Positions 24,489 through 35,142 of a stretch of DNA of 64,000 bases are shown piece after piece; within the stretch, counting starts at the first letter, position 1; each line of letters opens with the position of its first letter. The notes beneath the pieces are model-generated. The model was not told the origin of the DNA. It did no database searches and saw only the letters and a list, made by a program, of their open reading frames with translations. This DNA is from AE-B3B sp964543295 (lineage in GTDB: Bacteria > Aerophobota > Aerophobia > Aerophobales > AE-B3A): assembly GCA_964543295.1 (NCBI GenBank), contig CAZIXA010000003.1, positions 1-64,000 on the forward strand, read 5' to 3'. The position numbers were made by a program, and so were the translations under genes.

Positions 24489-26367
24489 TTTTACATTTTC
24501 CCCAATTTTTTAAATAAATCATTAAAATGGAGATAGCAGCGGGAGTCACTCCCGAGATGCGAGAGGCCTGACCAAGAGAATGTGGTCTTATTTTGGATAA
24601 CTTCTCCTTCACTTCGGTAGAAAGGCCACCAATGGCCCCATAATCAAAGTCAAGAGGAATTTTTAACTTTTCCATTCTCTTGAAATCTTTTACCTGTTGC
24701 AGTTGTCTTTTTATATATCCATCATACATTACTTGAATTTCAACCTGCTGAGCTTCCCCATCTTCAATCTTACTCACTTCTTTATCAAAGAGACCAAGAC
24801 CCTGGTAGGAGATCTCAGGGCGCCGAAGAAGATCCTTTAAGCTAACCATGTGGTTGATGGGTCTGCTACCCAGGCTGACAATCTTTTTGTTTACCTCATT
24901 ACCAGGAGATATCCTAATGGAACTGAGTCTATTCAGCTCATCCTTAACACGTTTTTCTTTAGCCTCTGCCTTTTTGTACTCAGCCTTTTCGACTAAACCT
25001 ATTCGGTATCCCTTTTCTCGCAGTCGAAGATCAGCGTTGTCTTCTCTTAAAAGAAGTCGATACTCAGCCCGAGAGGTAAACATCCGGTAAGGTTCGTTAG
25101 TTCCCCTGATAATTAGATCATCAATCAAAACCCCGATATATGCCTCGGCCCTATCCAAAATTAAAGGATCTTTTCCTAAAAGCATCAAGCCTGCGTTAAT
25201 TCCAGCCACCAGTCCCTGAGCGGCAGCTTCCTCGTATCCGGTCGTCCCGTTGATCTGGCCGGCTAGAAAAAGACCCCTGATAAGCTTCGTTTCCAGGGTA
25301 GGCTTTAAGTGGGTAGGATCAACATAATCATGTTCAATCCCATATCCGGAGCGGGTAATCTCAACCTTTTCTAATCCTTTAATAGTGCGGAGCATCTTAA
25401 GCTGAATGTCGAGGGGGAGAGAAGTAGCAAGACCATTAGGATAATACTCATTCGTTTCCAGCCCTTCCGGCTCCAGGAAGATTTGATGTCTTTCTTTATC
25501 AGGAAACCTCATCACCTTATCCTCAATGGAGGGGCAGTACCTTACCCCCGTTGCCTTAATTACCCCGGTATATAAGGGTGAGCGATCCAGTCCCCCCTTG
25601 ATAATGCGATGAGTTTTTGAGTTGGTATAGGTAATATAGCAAGGAACTTGACTTTGGTTTATCTTGGGTGTGGAGAAGGAAAATGGAACAGGATTTTTAT
25701 CCCCCTCTTGAGGATCAAGGCATGAAAAATCAATGGTTTTTCCATCTAGACGGGGGCAGGTTCCTGTCTTAAATCTTCCCAGGCGAAACCCTAAATTCCT
25801 TAGACTTTGAGAAAGCTCCACCGAGGGAAAATCTCCCATCCTTCCCCCGGGAAAGTTTATGAGGCCAATATGAATCAAACCATTGAGGAACGTTCCCGGA
25901 GTTATTATCACCGATTTTCCACTAAATTTTTCTCCAAGATGCGTCTCAACTCCCTGGACCAATCCATCTTTCACCAATATCCTATCAACCAGGGCCTGCT
26001 TTATATCAAGTCCGGCTTGTCTTTCTAGAACCCACTTCATATAAAGGCGATAGGCTTGCCGGTCAGCCTGAGCCCGTGAGGACTGAACCGCCGGACCCTT
26101 TTTGGTATTGAGGCGACGAAATTGAATAGCAGTAGAGTCGATGGCCTTACCCATCTCTCCTCCTAAGGCGTCTATCTCCTTAACCAACTGACCCTTGCCT
26201 ATACCCCCAACAGCAGGATTACAGGACATAAACCCAATGGTATCTAGATTCATGGATAAAAGGAGAGTCTGGCAGCCTAGCCTTGCTGAGGCAAGGCTAG
26301 CTTCGATGCCAGCATGGCCACCCCCCACCACAATAACACCATATTTTTTAGAACAGGCTGAAACCAA
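24481..26367 (-). CDS. mnmG: MnmG (GidA), tRNA uridine-5-carboxymethylaminomethyl enzyme
   Basis: 628 residues, full length. FAD site VIVVGGGHAGIEASLASARL (residues 11-30), SCNPAVGGIGKGQLVKEIDA, and the GidA signatures GRFKTGTCPRLDG and GQINGTTGYEEAAAQGL. With MnmE it modifies U34 of several tRNAs using methylene-THF, FAD and GTP. TTG start follows AAGGAG by 7 nt. mnmE is not in the window. First gene of a two-gene unit with the QueG-like protein. Confidence 0.95.
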   Translation of the reverse strand: MVSACSKKYGVIVVGGGHAGIEASLASARLGCQTLLLSMNLDTIGFMSCNPAVGGIGKGQLVKEIDALGGEMGKAIDSTAIQFRRLNTKKGPAVQSSRAQADRQAYRLYMKWVLERQAGLDIKQALVDRILVKDGLVQGVETHLGEKFSGKSVIITPGTFLNGLIHIGLINFPGGRMGDFPSVELSQSLRNLGFRLGRFKTGTCPRLDGKTIDFSCLDPQEGDKNPVPFSFSTPKINQSQVPCYITYTNSKTHRIIKGGLDRSPLYTGVIKATGVRYCPSIEDKVMRFPDKERHQIFLEPEGLETNEYYPNGLATSLPLDIQLKMLRTIKGLEKVEITRSGYGIEHDYVDPTHLKPTLETKLIRGLFLAGQINGTTGYEEAAAQGLVAGINAGLMLLGKDPLILDRAEAYIGVLIDDLIIRGTNEPYRMFTSRAEYRLLLREDNADLRLREKGYRIGLVEKAEYKKAEAKEKRVKDELNRLSSIRISPGNEVNKKIVSLGSRPINHMVSLKDLLRRPEISYQGLGLFDKEVSKIEDGEAQQVEIQVMYDGYIKRQLQQVKDFKRMEKLKIPLDFDYGAIGGLSTEVKEKLSKIRPHSLGQASRISGVTPAAISILMIYLKNWGKCKNG

Positions 26368-26532
26368 AAAAATCTCCTTATCTTTTGGGTATTATCCTAG
26401 CAAAAAAAGGTCAAAAGTAAAATAAAGGAGAGAAGGGAAGACTTGACTCTCAGGATTCAAATATGTACTATCTATCACTAGTGAGTGAAGGGGATTTTTC
26501 ATAATCTCTAAAGATTCTAAGGATTATCCAGC

Positions 26533-26889
26533 ATGGATAGACAAGATTTTGAGTTCTTAGTTCATGAGGCCCTGGAAGATATACCTAAAGAATTCAAAAA
26601 GAAAATGGAAAACATTGAAATTGTCATTGAGGACTGGGCTAGGGAGAAAGGTTTGCCTCAAAAAAGAAGCCGATTTTCCACCTATTTGGGCCTTTACCAG
26701 GGGGTTCCTCTATCTAAAAGAGGTCCCCATTATAGCTTTGTCTTACCGGATAAGATAACCCTTTACCAAAAGGCCATTGAATCAGTTTCTACTAACCGGG
26801 AGGAGCTTAAGAAAACCGTGAGGAAGGTAGTTATCCACGAGATAGGCCACCACTTTGGCCTGAACGAGCAACAACTGTCAGATACTTAA
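26533..26889 (+). CDS. Small zincin-like metallopeptidase (MMP1/DUF1025-like)
   Basis: 118 residues. The active-site motif VVIHEIGHHFGLNEQQL (about 98-114) is HExxHxxGL followed by a downstream acid, and FSTYLGLYQGVPLSKRG with LPDKITLYQKAIE matches the minimal-zincin family. No signal peptide, so probably cytosolic. Function unknown. Transcribed away from mnmG, convergent with the MATE gene. Confidence 0.8.
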   Translation: MDRQDFEFLVHEALEDIPKEFKKKMENIEIVIEDWAREKGLPQKRSRFSTYLGLYQGVPLSKRGPHYSFVLPDKITLYQKAIESVSTNREELKKTVRKVVIHEIGHHFGLNEQQLSDT

Positions 26890-26904
26890 TCATAAATCCA
26901 TTAG

Positions 26905-28269
26905 CTATATAGCCTTATGTTTCCACCGGCCGCGGGTGAACCAGAAGGCAGTGATGAGTCCCTGGGCTATATTGGACACGGCAATTCCTGTCCAAATGCC
27001 GGTAGTAGCCCAACTTTTGGCTAAAAATAATACCAGGGGAATCCGCAGGGCAAAAACTGAGATAGAGGTGATGACCATAGGAGATAAGGTGTCACCTGCC
27101 CCATTCATAGCCCGTGACAGAACTATGGACAAAGCCATAAAGAAAAAAGTTGAGGAAATAAAACGTATGTAGCTACCACCAATTCTAACAATTTCCGGGG
27201 TCAGGTTAAAGATACTGACAATATTCCGAGCAAATATAATTAAAATGGCAGTTGAGCCAACCATAATGATTTCATATAATCCAGCCGCTACCCAGACACT
27301 TCTCTCCGCCCGGGCTAGTTTTTCGGCTCCCAGATTCTGACCTACCAGAGTAGCTGCAGATTGAGCCAGACTAAAGCCAGGCATCATCACCACAAAGATT
27401 ACTCTCATCCCGATGCCATAGGCAGCTACAGCAAAAGTTCCATAGATAGCCACAATCCGCATTAAGACAAGATCGGATACATTCCATATTACCATTTGAA
27501 GAGAACCGAAAACGCCAATTTTGGAGATTCTCCACATCATCTGCAGATTCAATCGTGCTTTTTTCAGACTGAGGTGCAACACAGAGAGCCCACGGAACAA
27601 AATATAAAGTAAAATTAAAGCTCCTACTCCTTGAGATAAGACTGTAGCCAGAGCCGATCCGGCTACTCCCCAGCGAGGAAATCCCCAAAACCCAAAGATA
27701 AAAAGGGGATCGAGGATAATATTTAATATGGTAGCAAAACCAAGGATTTTCATGGGAGTATAAACATCCCCCGCTCCTCGGAGCGTCGAGCCGATAATGA
27801 AAGGAAGGAACATGGTGATTGAGCCCAAAGAGACTATCCTGAGATAAGAGATCCCTAAAGAAAGCACCTCTCCCCTGGCTCCCAACAATTGAAGAATAGG
27901 TCCAGCTAAAAAGAACCCTACCAAGGTTATAGGAATTGAACCTAGGATACCCATAAAAAGTGACTGCATGGCTACATTATCTGCCTCCTCGAACCTCCGG
28001 GCCCCAATGAATCTGGCTACCATAGCCACCGTACCCAGAGAGACTCCCATTATCAGGGTCCAGATTACTCCCAGAAGGATTCCATTCATAGAAACGGCAG
28101 CAATTGCAGCAGGACCCAGTCGACCGACAAAGATCATATCGACAATATTAAAGGTATTCTGTAAAAGGATTGCCACCATCATGGGTAGAGCCAGATACCA
28201 CACGTTTTTGGCTATACTTCCCTCGGTTAGTTCCCGCTTGGACCTTTTTACTTTTTGGCGTTCCTTCAA
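26905..28269 (-). CDS. MATE-family multidrug/cation antiporter
   Basis: About 454 residues, 12 membrane segments in two related halves: LALPMMVAILLQNTFNIVDM and FVGRLGPAAIAAVS in the first, GIGMRVIFVVMMPGFSLAQS and GQNLGAEK in the second. NorM/DinF type exporter driven by Na+ or H+. The best ribosome binding site (GAGGAGG) precedes a TTG at 28269; the open frame extends to 28302. Confidence 0.88.
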   Translation of the reverse strand: MKERQKVKRSKRELTEGSIAKNVWYLALPMMVAILLQNTFNIVDMIFVGRLGPAAIAAVSMNGILLGVIWTLIMGVSLGTVAMVARFIGARRFEEADNVAMQSLFMGILGSIPITLVGFFLAGPILQLLGARGEVLSLGISYLRIVSLGSITMFLPFIIGSTLRGAGDVYTPMKILGFATILNIILDPLFIFGFWGFPRWGVAGSALATVLSQGVGALILLYILFRGLSVLHLSLKKARLNLQMMWRISKIGVFGSLQMVIWNVSDLVLMRIVAIYGTFAVAAYGIGMRVIFVVMMPGFSLAQSAATLVGQNLGAEKLARAERSVWVAAGLYEIIMVGSTAILIIFARNIVSIFNLTPEIVRIGGSYIRFISSTFFFMALSIVLSRAMNGAGDTLSPMVITSISVFALRIPLVLFLAKSWATTGIWTGIAVSNIAQGLITAFWFTRGRWKHKAI

Positions 28270-28494
28270 GAAAACCTCCTCATAGTCTCTCAAGCTCACC
28301 AATTATTTTCTCAAGCCAGCAAAACAAAATTATAGCTAATCTTTTTCATCTGGCAAAAGAAGGAGGGGAAGGCGAAAATGAACCACTTAGGCCGGAAAAA
28401 TCTCTAATTGACAAAACTCGCAAGGAGGAGTGCATTAAAAAAGTGAGATAAAAAGGTCAGCCTTAATGAGGGAAGGTAGTGCCATAAGAGCGAT

Positions 28495-29820
28495 TCATAA
28501 TATAGGAAGAAACCGCTCTATTTCATAAGGATGTACACATTTTCGGTAATCGTCCCACTCCACTTTTTTGCTGGCAATAAAGCTATTAAAGACATGATCG
28601 CCCAAAGTCTTCCGCACCAGTTTGCTTTTCTCAGTTAACTGGATAGCCTCGATTAGACTTCCAGGAAGGGAGTCTATTCCCAGCTCTCGCCTCTCTTCTT
28701 CGCTCATACGGTAAATATCTTGTTCTACTGGCTCCGGCAGTGGGTATTCTTTCTCTACTCCCTCAAGACCTGCCGCCAGCATCACTGAGAAGGCAAGATA
28801 TGGGTTACAGGCCGGGTCAGGGCTGCGGAACTCCACCCTGGAAGCCTCCTCTTTCTCAGGTTTGTACATGGGTACCCTTACCAAAGTGGATCTATTCCGG
28901 CGGGCCCACGAAACATACACCGGTGCCTCATGGCCAGGAACAAGCCTTTTATAGGAATTGACCCACTGATTGGTAACAGCAGTTATTTCGCGAGCATGCT
29001 TTAATAAACCAGCAATATACGATTTAGCTACCTTAGATAGACGATATCTATCATTAGAATCGAAGAACAGATTCCTGTTATCCTTAAAAAGTGACTGATG
29101 GGTGTGCATGCCGTTTCCATTTACTCCAAATATAGGCTTGGGCATAAAGGTAGCGTAAAGACCATATTTAAAAGCAACTTCTTTAACCACTATTCTATAG
29201 GTCATCACATTATCTGCCATCGTCAGGGCATCAGCATATCTTAGGTCTATTTCATGCTGAGAAGGTGCGACTTCATGATGACTGTATTCCACTCCTATGC
29301 CCATAGCCTCCAGGATGGAAATAGTATCCCGCCGAAGTTCACTACCGGCATCCAGAGTAGTAAAATCGAAATATCCACCTTCATCCAAGGTTTCCGGATG
29401 TTTCTCGTCTTTAAAATAAAAGTATTCCAGTTCCGGTCCGAGATAAAAAGTATAGCTTTTCTCTTTAAGACACTCCAGGTTCCGTTTCAATATGTACCTC
29501 GAATCACCCTCATAAGGGCTACCATCTGGCTGAATGATATCACAAAACATCCGAGCTACTTTTTGCTTTGATATCCAGGGAAGTAGGGCAAAGGTATTAG
29601 GGTCAGGCCTGGCAAGCATGTCACTTTCATCAATTCTGGCAAAGCCCTTTATAGAGGACCCATCGAACCCCATCCCCTCCGAGAAAGCTCTTTCTAACTC
29701 CCCCACAGGAATGGCAAAACTTTTAAGTTGCCCCAAAATATCATTAAACCACAGCTTGATGAAGCCTATATCTTCTTCCTTTACCAGTTTTAAAACTTCT
29801 TCCTCCGTCTTAGCAGGCAT
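28495..29820 (-). CDS. glnA: Glutamine synthetase type I (copy 1)
   Basis: About 441 residues. Glu + NH3 + ATP to Gln. Signatures: FNDILGQLKSFAI, GFDGSSIKGFARI, NGNGMHTHQSLF, YKRLVPGHEAPVY and the C-terminal KKVEWDDYR. Length fits GSI-alpha, which lacks the 25-residue insert of the adenylylated GSI-beta. ATG at 29820 has GGAGAGGTG upstream; one at 29835 has no such site. Last gene of the nitrogen run after carB, separated from it by a 45-codon remnant. A clearly different second copy is at 43150. Confidence 0.95.
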   Translation of the reverse strand: MPAKTEEEVLKLVKEEDIGFIKLWFNDILGQLKSFAIPVGELERAFSEGMGFDGSSIKGFARIDESDMLARPDPNTFALLPWISKQKVARMFCDIIQPDGSPYEGDSRYILKRNLECLKEKSYTFYLGPELEYFYFKDEKHPETLDEGGYFDFTTLDAGSELRRDTISILEAMGIGVEYSHHEVAPSQHEIDLRYADALTMADNVMTYRIVVKEVAFKYGLYATFMPKPIFGVNGNGMHTHQSLFKDNRNLFFDSNDRYRLSKVAKSYIAGLLKHAREITAVTNQWVNSYKRLVPGHEAPVYVSWARRNRSTLVRVPMYKPEKEEASRVEFRSPDPACNPYLAFSVMLAAGLEGVEKEYPLPEPVEQDIYRMSEEERRELGIDSLPGSLIEAIQLTEKSKLVRKTLGDHVFNSFIASKKVEWDDYRKCVHPYEIERFLPIL

Positions 29821-29872
29821 AATCCACCTCTCCATGTTAAAAGATATTAGATTTAACCTTCCTAGGCTACTT

Positions 29873-30012
29873 TAGCAGGTATCTTGTCCCTGTCAAGCCT
29901 ACCTCGGGACTTTCCCCTTCGTCGCTGTATATCAGCCTCCATCGCATAGCTAATACCAGAAATATTAGAAGCATCAGGTGTTAAAGCAAAAATATCACCT
30001 TCAAAATCTTTT
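29873..30012 (-). pseudogene. 45-codon remnant between carB and glnA
   Basis: Directly after the carB stop, a frame without a start reads FEGDIFALTPDASNISGISY, then AMEADIQRRRGKSRGRLDR, ending at TAG. The composition is protein-like, and I cannot assign a family. Probably the tail of a deleted gene of this operon. Confidence 0.4.
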
Positions 30013-33000
30013 CTAACTTAGCCTTCCAATTCTTGTATATTCCTGTATCGACTTAACAGAAAAATCACCTTTCAACATAGATTCCATTCCGTTCACAGCC
30101 GCCTGAGCACCTTGAATTGTAGTTATGCAAGGTACTCCGTGCATAACCGCTAAACTTCTAATAGGTCTCATATCAGATTGTCCTCTTCGCCCGGAAGGAG
30201 TATTTATAATAAGTTTTATATCACCCCTTCTGATAAGCTCTGGTATTTCAGGGCCACCTTCTCCAATCTTACTAACCGTTCTTGCTTTGATATTATTAGA
30301 GCGAAGAACTCTGGATGTCCCCTTTGTTGCAATTATCTCAAATCCCATATGGCAAAGTTTTTTGGCAATAAATATTATATCGGTTTTATCCTCATCTTTT
30401 ACGCTGATAAGTATCTTTCCATTCCGGGGAAGAATAGATCCTGCTGCCACTTGAGATTTATAAAAGGCAATGCCAAAAGATGAACTTATACCCATCGCCT
30501 CGCCCGTAGACTTCATTTCTGGACCCAGTATGATATCCACTCCGGAAAATCTTGAAAACGGGAGTACGGATTCCTTAACCGAGAAATGAATTACCATTTT
30601 TTCTTCTGTAACACGGAGCTCGCATAATCTTTTACCAACCATAACTTTGGCGGCTATTTTTGCCAGAGGAACACCTGTTGCCTTGCTTACAAAAGGGACA
30701 GTCCTTGATGCCCTGGGATTAACCTCCAGAACATAAACCATATCATTCTTGATAGCAAACTGTATATTTAATAGACCTTTAACTTTTAGTTCTTTTGATA
30801 GTGCTTGTGTATATTCTCTTATGGTATCAATTACCTCATCGCTTAAAGTATGAGGTGGAAGTACACAAGCCGAATCTCCTGAATGGACACCTGCTTCTTC
30901 TATATGCTCCATAATACCACCTATTACTGTTAGCTCTCCATCCGAAACCGCATCAACATCTACCTCCACAGCATCTTCTAAGAATTTGTCTATTAAGATA
31001 GGGTGTTCTTGGGAAGTATCTTGGGCCTCCTTGATAAACTCATCCAGCGATGCCTCATCATAAACTATCTTCATCGCTCTGCCGCCTAATACGTATGAAG
31101 GCCTTACTAATACAGGATATCCTATTTTTTTAGCAATTTTCTTTGCTTCTTCTTTTAAGGTGGCAGAACCGTTGGCTGGCTGATTTATCTTTAGTTTCCT
31201 TATCAGCTTTGCGAACTTGTTTCTGTCTTCGGCTCTGTCAATCGACTTAACAGATGTACCAACTATCGGTACACCTACATCTTCTAACTTCTTGGCTAAA
31301 TTAAGAGGGGTCTGACCACCAAATTGGACAATTACCCCATCGGGCTTTTCTTTGTCCACAATATTCATAACATCTTCAAAGGTTAGGGGTTCAAAATAAA
31401 GCTTATCAGAGGTATCATAATCGGTTGAGACTGTCTCGGGGTTAGAGTTAACCATAATGGTCTCATAGCCCAGTTCTTTAAGAGCAAATGCAGCGTGGCA
31501 ACAACAGTAATCAAATTCTATACCCTGACCTATCCTGTTAGGCCCGCTACCTAATATCATTATTTTTTTCTTTTTAGAGACTCTGGCTTCATCTTCTACT
31601 TCATAAGTTGAATAATAATAAGGCGTATATGCTTCAAACTCTGCGGCGCAGGTATCTACCAGTTTAAAAGTAGCTTCTATGCCGAACTTTTTTCTGTGGT
31701 TCCTAACAAATAATTCATCTAATCCAATAAGTTCCGCAATCTGACTGTCGCTAAAACCATATTCCTTGGCCTGTCTTAATAGCTCCTTTTTAATGGCTTT
31801 CCTCTTCGAACATCCAAGTCTTATCTCGTTTTCCAATTTTACAATATCATTTATATTGCTTATGAACCAGGGATCTATCCCGGTAATCTCTGAAATCTCT
31901 TCAACGCTCATCCCTTTCTGCAGGGCATACTTTATGTAAAATATCCTTGAGGCATTCGGCTCTTTCAGCCTTAGCATAAGCTTATTATCGGCAACCTCTT
32001 TATAATCCTTTTTATTATCGAGACCCCCGTGTCCAATCTCCAAACCCCTCAGTCCCTTCTGAAGTGCTTCCTTAAAGGTTCTGCCGATTGCCATTGTCTC
32101 ACCTACTGACTTCATGGAAATCCCTAAAATATCTTCCGCTTCGGGAAATTTTTCAAATGTAAAGCGAGGAATCTTAACCACACAATAATCTATGGTAGGC
32201 TCAAACGACGCTGGAGTCTCTTTGGTGATATCATTCCTTATTTCATCGAGTGTATAACCTACTGCCAGCTTAGCAGCAAACTTTGCTATGGGAAAACCTG
32301 TAGCCTTACTGGCTAGAGCAGAGCTTCTTGATACCCTGGGGTTCATCTCTATAACAACCATTCTGCCGTTTTTTGGATTTACGGCAAACTGGATATTTGA
32401 GCCACCCGTCTCTACTCCAACCTCCCGTATTATGGCAATAGCGGCATCTCTCATCTTTTGGTATTCCTTATCAGTTAAGGTCTGCGCCGGAGCTACTGTT
32501 ATTGAGTCTCCTGTATGAATACCCATAGGGTCAAAATTTTCTATTGAACAGACAATGACTACGTTGTCTTTTAAATCTCTCATAACCTCAAGCTCATACT
32601 CTTTCCAGCCAACAACAGACTCCTCAATTAGAATTTCACTAATCATACTGTTCTTGAGACCCAAATCGGCTATTTTCTCAAACTCTTCTTCTGTTGTGGC
32701 TATGCCGCCACCTGTTCCGCCGAGAGTAAAGCTTGGCCTGATAATGACCGGAAGCTCTATTTTCTTTAAAACATCTTTTGCCTCCTGCACATTATAGGCC
32801 AAAGTACTATTAGGTAAATCCAAACCTATTTTTTGCATCGCTCTCTTGAAATATTCCCTATCTTCAGCCTTCTTTATGACATCATAATTAGCACCTATCA
32901 TCTTTACCCTATATTTATCCAGGATGCCTCTTTCTGCGAGCTTAATAGCGGTATTTAAGCCTGTTTGCCCACCCAATGTGGGAAGAAGCGCATCCGGCTT

Positions 33001-33243
33001 TTCTTTTTTAATAATCTTTTCTAAGACTTCGGGCATTATCGGCTCTATATAGGTAGCACCAGCCATCTCAGGATCAGTCATTATAGTAGCCGGATTTGAA
33101 TTAACAAGCACAATCTCAAATCCTTCTTCCTTTAGGGCTTTGCAGGCTTGGGTCCCTGAATAATCAAACTCACAGGCCTGGCTTATTATAATTGGCCCTG
33201 AACCAATAATTAGAATCTTCTTTATATCAGCTCTTTTAGGCAT
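30013..33243 (-). CDS. carB: Carbamoyl-phosphate synthase large subunit
   Basis: 1076 residues, full length. Two ATP-grasp halves with duplicated signatures: IIGSGPIIISQACEFDYSGT and ILGSGPNRIGQGIEFDYCC; RPSFTLGGTGGGIA and RPSYVLGGRAM. C-terminal MGS-like allosteric domain (about 930-1076) with NTPSGRRGQSD. Makes carbamoyl phosphate from bicarbonate, ATP and ammonia from CarA, for arginine and pyrimidines. Overlaps carA by 8 nt. Confidence 0.97.
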   Translation of the reverse strand: MPKRADIKKILIIGSGPIIISQACEFDYSGTQACKALKEEGFEIVLVNSNPATIMTDPEMAGATYIEPIMPEVLEKIIKKEKPDALLPTLGGQTGLNTAIKLAERGILDKYRVKMIGANYDVIKKAEDREYFKRAMQKIGLDLPNSTLAYNVQEAKDVLKKIELPVIIRPSFTLGGTGGGIATTEEEFEKIADLGLKNSMISEILIEESVVGWKEYELEVMRDLKDNVVIVCSIENFDPMGIHTGDSITVAPAQTLTDKEYQKMRDAAIAIIREVGVETGGSNIQFAVNPKNGRMVVIEMNPRVSRSSALASKATGFPIAKFAAKLAVGYTLDEIRNDITKETPASFEPTIDYCVVKIPRFTFEKFPEAEDILGISMKSVGETMAIGRTFKEALQKGLRGLEIGHGGLDNKKDYKEVADNKLMLRLKEPNASRIFYIKYALQKGMSVEEISEITGIDPWFISNINDIVKLENEIRLGCSKRKAIKKELLRQAKEYGFSDSQIAELIGLDELFVRNHRKKFGIEATFKLVDTCAAEFEAYTPYYYSTYEVEDEARVSKKKKIMILGSGPNRIGQGIEFDYCCCHAAFALKELGYETIMVNSNPETVSTDYDTSDKLYFEPLTFEDVMNIVDKEKPDGVIVQFGGQTPLNLAKKLEDVGVPIVGTSVKSIDRAEDRNKFAKLIRKLKINQPANGSATLKEEAKKIAKKIGYPVLVRPSYVLGGRAMKIVYDEASLDEFIKEAQDTSQEHPILIDKFLEDAVEVDVDAVSDGELTVIGGIMEHIEEAGVHSGDSACVLPPHTLSDEVIDTIREYTQALSKELKVKGLLNIQFAIKNDMVYVLEVNPRASRTVPFVSKATGVPLAKIAAKVMVGKRLCELRVTEEKMVIHFSVKESVLPFSRFSGVDIILGPEMKSTGEAMGISSSFGIAFYKSQVAAGSILPRNGKILISVKDEDKTDIIFIAKKLCHMGFEIIATKGTSRVLRSNNIKARTVSKIGEGGPEIPELIRRGDIKLIINTPSGRRGQSDMRPIRSLAVMHGVPCITTIQGAQAAVNGMESMLKGDFSVKSIQEYTRIGRLS

Positions 33244-34366
33244 TTTTTAATCTGTTATTCCCCATTAAATCAACGAACTCCTTAAATAAGTACTCGGTAT
33301 CGTGAGGACCAGGGGAGGCCTCAGGATGAAATTGCACTGAGAATAGAGGCAGCCTGCGATGCTTCATTCCTTCTAAGGTATTGTCATTAAGATTAACGTG
33401 GGTTATTTCAATATCTTCTTTATTCAAAGACTCTATATCTACACAAAACCCGTGGTTCTGAACTGTAATAGAAATTTTGCTGGTCTTCAAATCTTTGACG
33501 GGATGATTTGCGCCATGATGGCCAAATTTAAGCTTATAGGTCTTGCCTCCAAAAGCCAATCCTAATATCTGATGTCCCAAACAAATCCCAAATATAGGTA
33601 GTTCACCTATTAATCCTTTTACAGTTTCTACCACATAGCCAACGCCTGCGGGGTCTCCGGGGCCGTTAGATAGCAGTACACCATCCGGCTTCTCCGCGAG
33701 AATCTTGTTTGTATCTGTATAATACGGCACAATAGTGACCCTGCAATCATTCTCTGCTAATTTCCTTAAAACGTTAAATTTTACTCCACAATCAATAACC
33801 ACTACTTTATATTTGCCCTCTTTATTCCAGTGCTGGATTCTATTGGATGTAACTTCCTTAACCAAATCCCTGCCAACCAGACTGGGTGATTCTCTTGCCT
33901 TTTCAATTAAGCGTTTCTCATCCAATTCCTCATCGGAAATAACCGCCTTCATTGCACCCTGAAGTCTGATACGTCGTGTAAGTGCGCGCGTATCTATGCC
34001 TTCTATCCCAAAAATATTATATTCCTTTAGATATTCGTCCAAATTTTCTTGTGCACGCCAGTTACTGGCAATACGGCTATATTCTTTAACCACAAAACCT
34101 TCCACAAATGGCTTTCTTGACTCAATATCTTCAAGATTTACACCATAGTTGCCAATGAGAGGATAAGTCATAGTTACAATCTGACCTTTATAGGAAGGGT
34201 CGGTTAAGATTTCTTGATAGCCAGCCATACTGGTATTAAAAACTACTTCCCCAAATCTAGTTCCATCTGCTCCGAAGGAAAAACCTGTAAAAACTCGGCC
34301 ATCTTCAAGAGCAATTTTTGCTTTCCTTTTTCTAATAACTGACAATTGGGAGGTCATTTTGGACAA
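33236..34366 (-). CDS. carA: Carbamoyl-phosphate synthase small (glutaminase) subunit
   Basis: 376 residues. N-terminal CPSase domain (GEVVFNTSMAGYQEILTDPS) and class I amidotransferase with the nucleophile in FGICLGHQILG and His/Glu in QFHPEASPGP. Hydrolyses glutamine and passes ammonia to CarB. TTG start at 34366 is preceded by GGAGG; an ATG 9 nt in is possible. 14 nt after hisF, so co-transcribed. Confidence 0.96.
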   Translation of the reverse strand: MSKMTSQLSVIRKRKAKIALEDGRVFTGFSFGADGTRFGEVVFNTSMAGYQEILTDPSYKGQIVTMTYPLIGNYGVNLEDIESRKPFVEGFVVKEYSRIASNWRAQENLDEYLKEYNIFGIEGIDTRALTRRIRLQGAMKAVISDEELDEKRLIEKARESPSLVGRDLVKEVTSNRIQHWNKEGKYKVVVIDCGVKFNVLRKLAENDCRVTIVPYYTDTNKILAEKPDGVLLSNGPGDPAGVGYVVETVKGLIGELPIFGICLGHQILGLAFGGKTYKLKFGHHGANHPVKDLKTSKISITVQNHGFCVDIESLNKEDIEITHVNLNDNTLEGMKHRRLPLFSVQFHPEASPGPHDTEYLFKEFVDLMGNNRLKNA

Positions 34367-34380
34367 CCATTTTCCTCCTC

Positions 34381-35142
34381 TTATATCCTAACTACAATTT
34401 TCCTCTTTGCGAGATACTCCTTAGCCTCTCCAATAGTATATTTTTTATAATGAAACATCGATGCGACAAGAGCAGCATCAGCTCCTGCCTCTCGAAAAAC
34501 CTGATAGAGATGCTCGAGAGTTCCGGCTCCTCCTGAAGCGATCACCGGCACATCAACCACAGAGGTTATAGCCTTAGTAAGCTCAATATCGTACCCTTCC
34601 TCGGTACCATCTCTATCCATACTGGTCAAAAGAATCTCTCCTGATCCCAGCTTTACTACTTTTTTAGCCCATTTTACAGCATCGATCCCTGTAGGAACTC
34701 TACCCCCGTAGGTGTACACTTCCCAGGAGGGGCTAAAAACCCTCCGCTTAGCATCAATAGCTACAACAATACATTGTCTGCCGAATTGTCTGGAAGCTCT
34801 CTCAACGAGAGTAGGGTCTTCTACCGCGGCCGTATTTATGGAAACTTTGTCTGCTCCGGCTTTTAGAAGACGACGGATATCGTTCAATTTTCTTATCCCT
34901 CCTCCTACGGTAAGAGGCATAAAAACTTCCTTGGATGTTTGCTTTACAACATCGATGATTATATCTCTTTTCTCAGGAGAAGCAGTTATATCCAGAAAGA
35001 CAAGTTCATCAGCTCCTTCTTTTTGGTAAATCCTGGCATTTTCTACCGGGTCTCCGGCATCTCGGAGTCTAACAAAGTTTATTCCCTTGACGACCCTTCC
35101 TCCCATTACATCAAGACAGGGAATTATTCTCTTGGCCAGCAT
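34381..35142 (-). CDS. hisF: Imidazole glycerol phosphate synthase, cyclase subunit
   Basis: 253 residues, (beta/alpha)8 barrel. Catalytic Asp in IIPCLDVMGGRVVKG (residue 11) and in LLTSMDRDGTEEGYD; phosphate sites GGGIR and ASGGAGTLEH. Uses ammonia from HisH to form IGP and AICAR from PRFAR. Overlaps hisH by 32 nt. No other his genes are in the window. Confidence 0.97.
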   Translation of the reverse strand: MLAKRIIPCLDVMGGRVVKGINFVRLRDAGDPVENARIYQKEGADELVFLDITASPEKRDIIIDVVKQTSKEVFMPLTVGGGIRKLNDIRRLLKAGADKVSINTAAVEDPTLVERASRQFGRQCIVVAIDAKRRVFSPSWEVYTYGGRVPTGIDAVKWAKKVVKLGSGEILLTSMDRDGTEEGYDIELTKAITSVVDVPVIASGGAGTLEHLYQVFREAGADAALVASMFHYKKYTIGEAKEYLAKRKIVVRI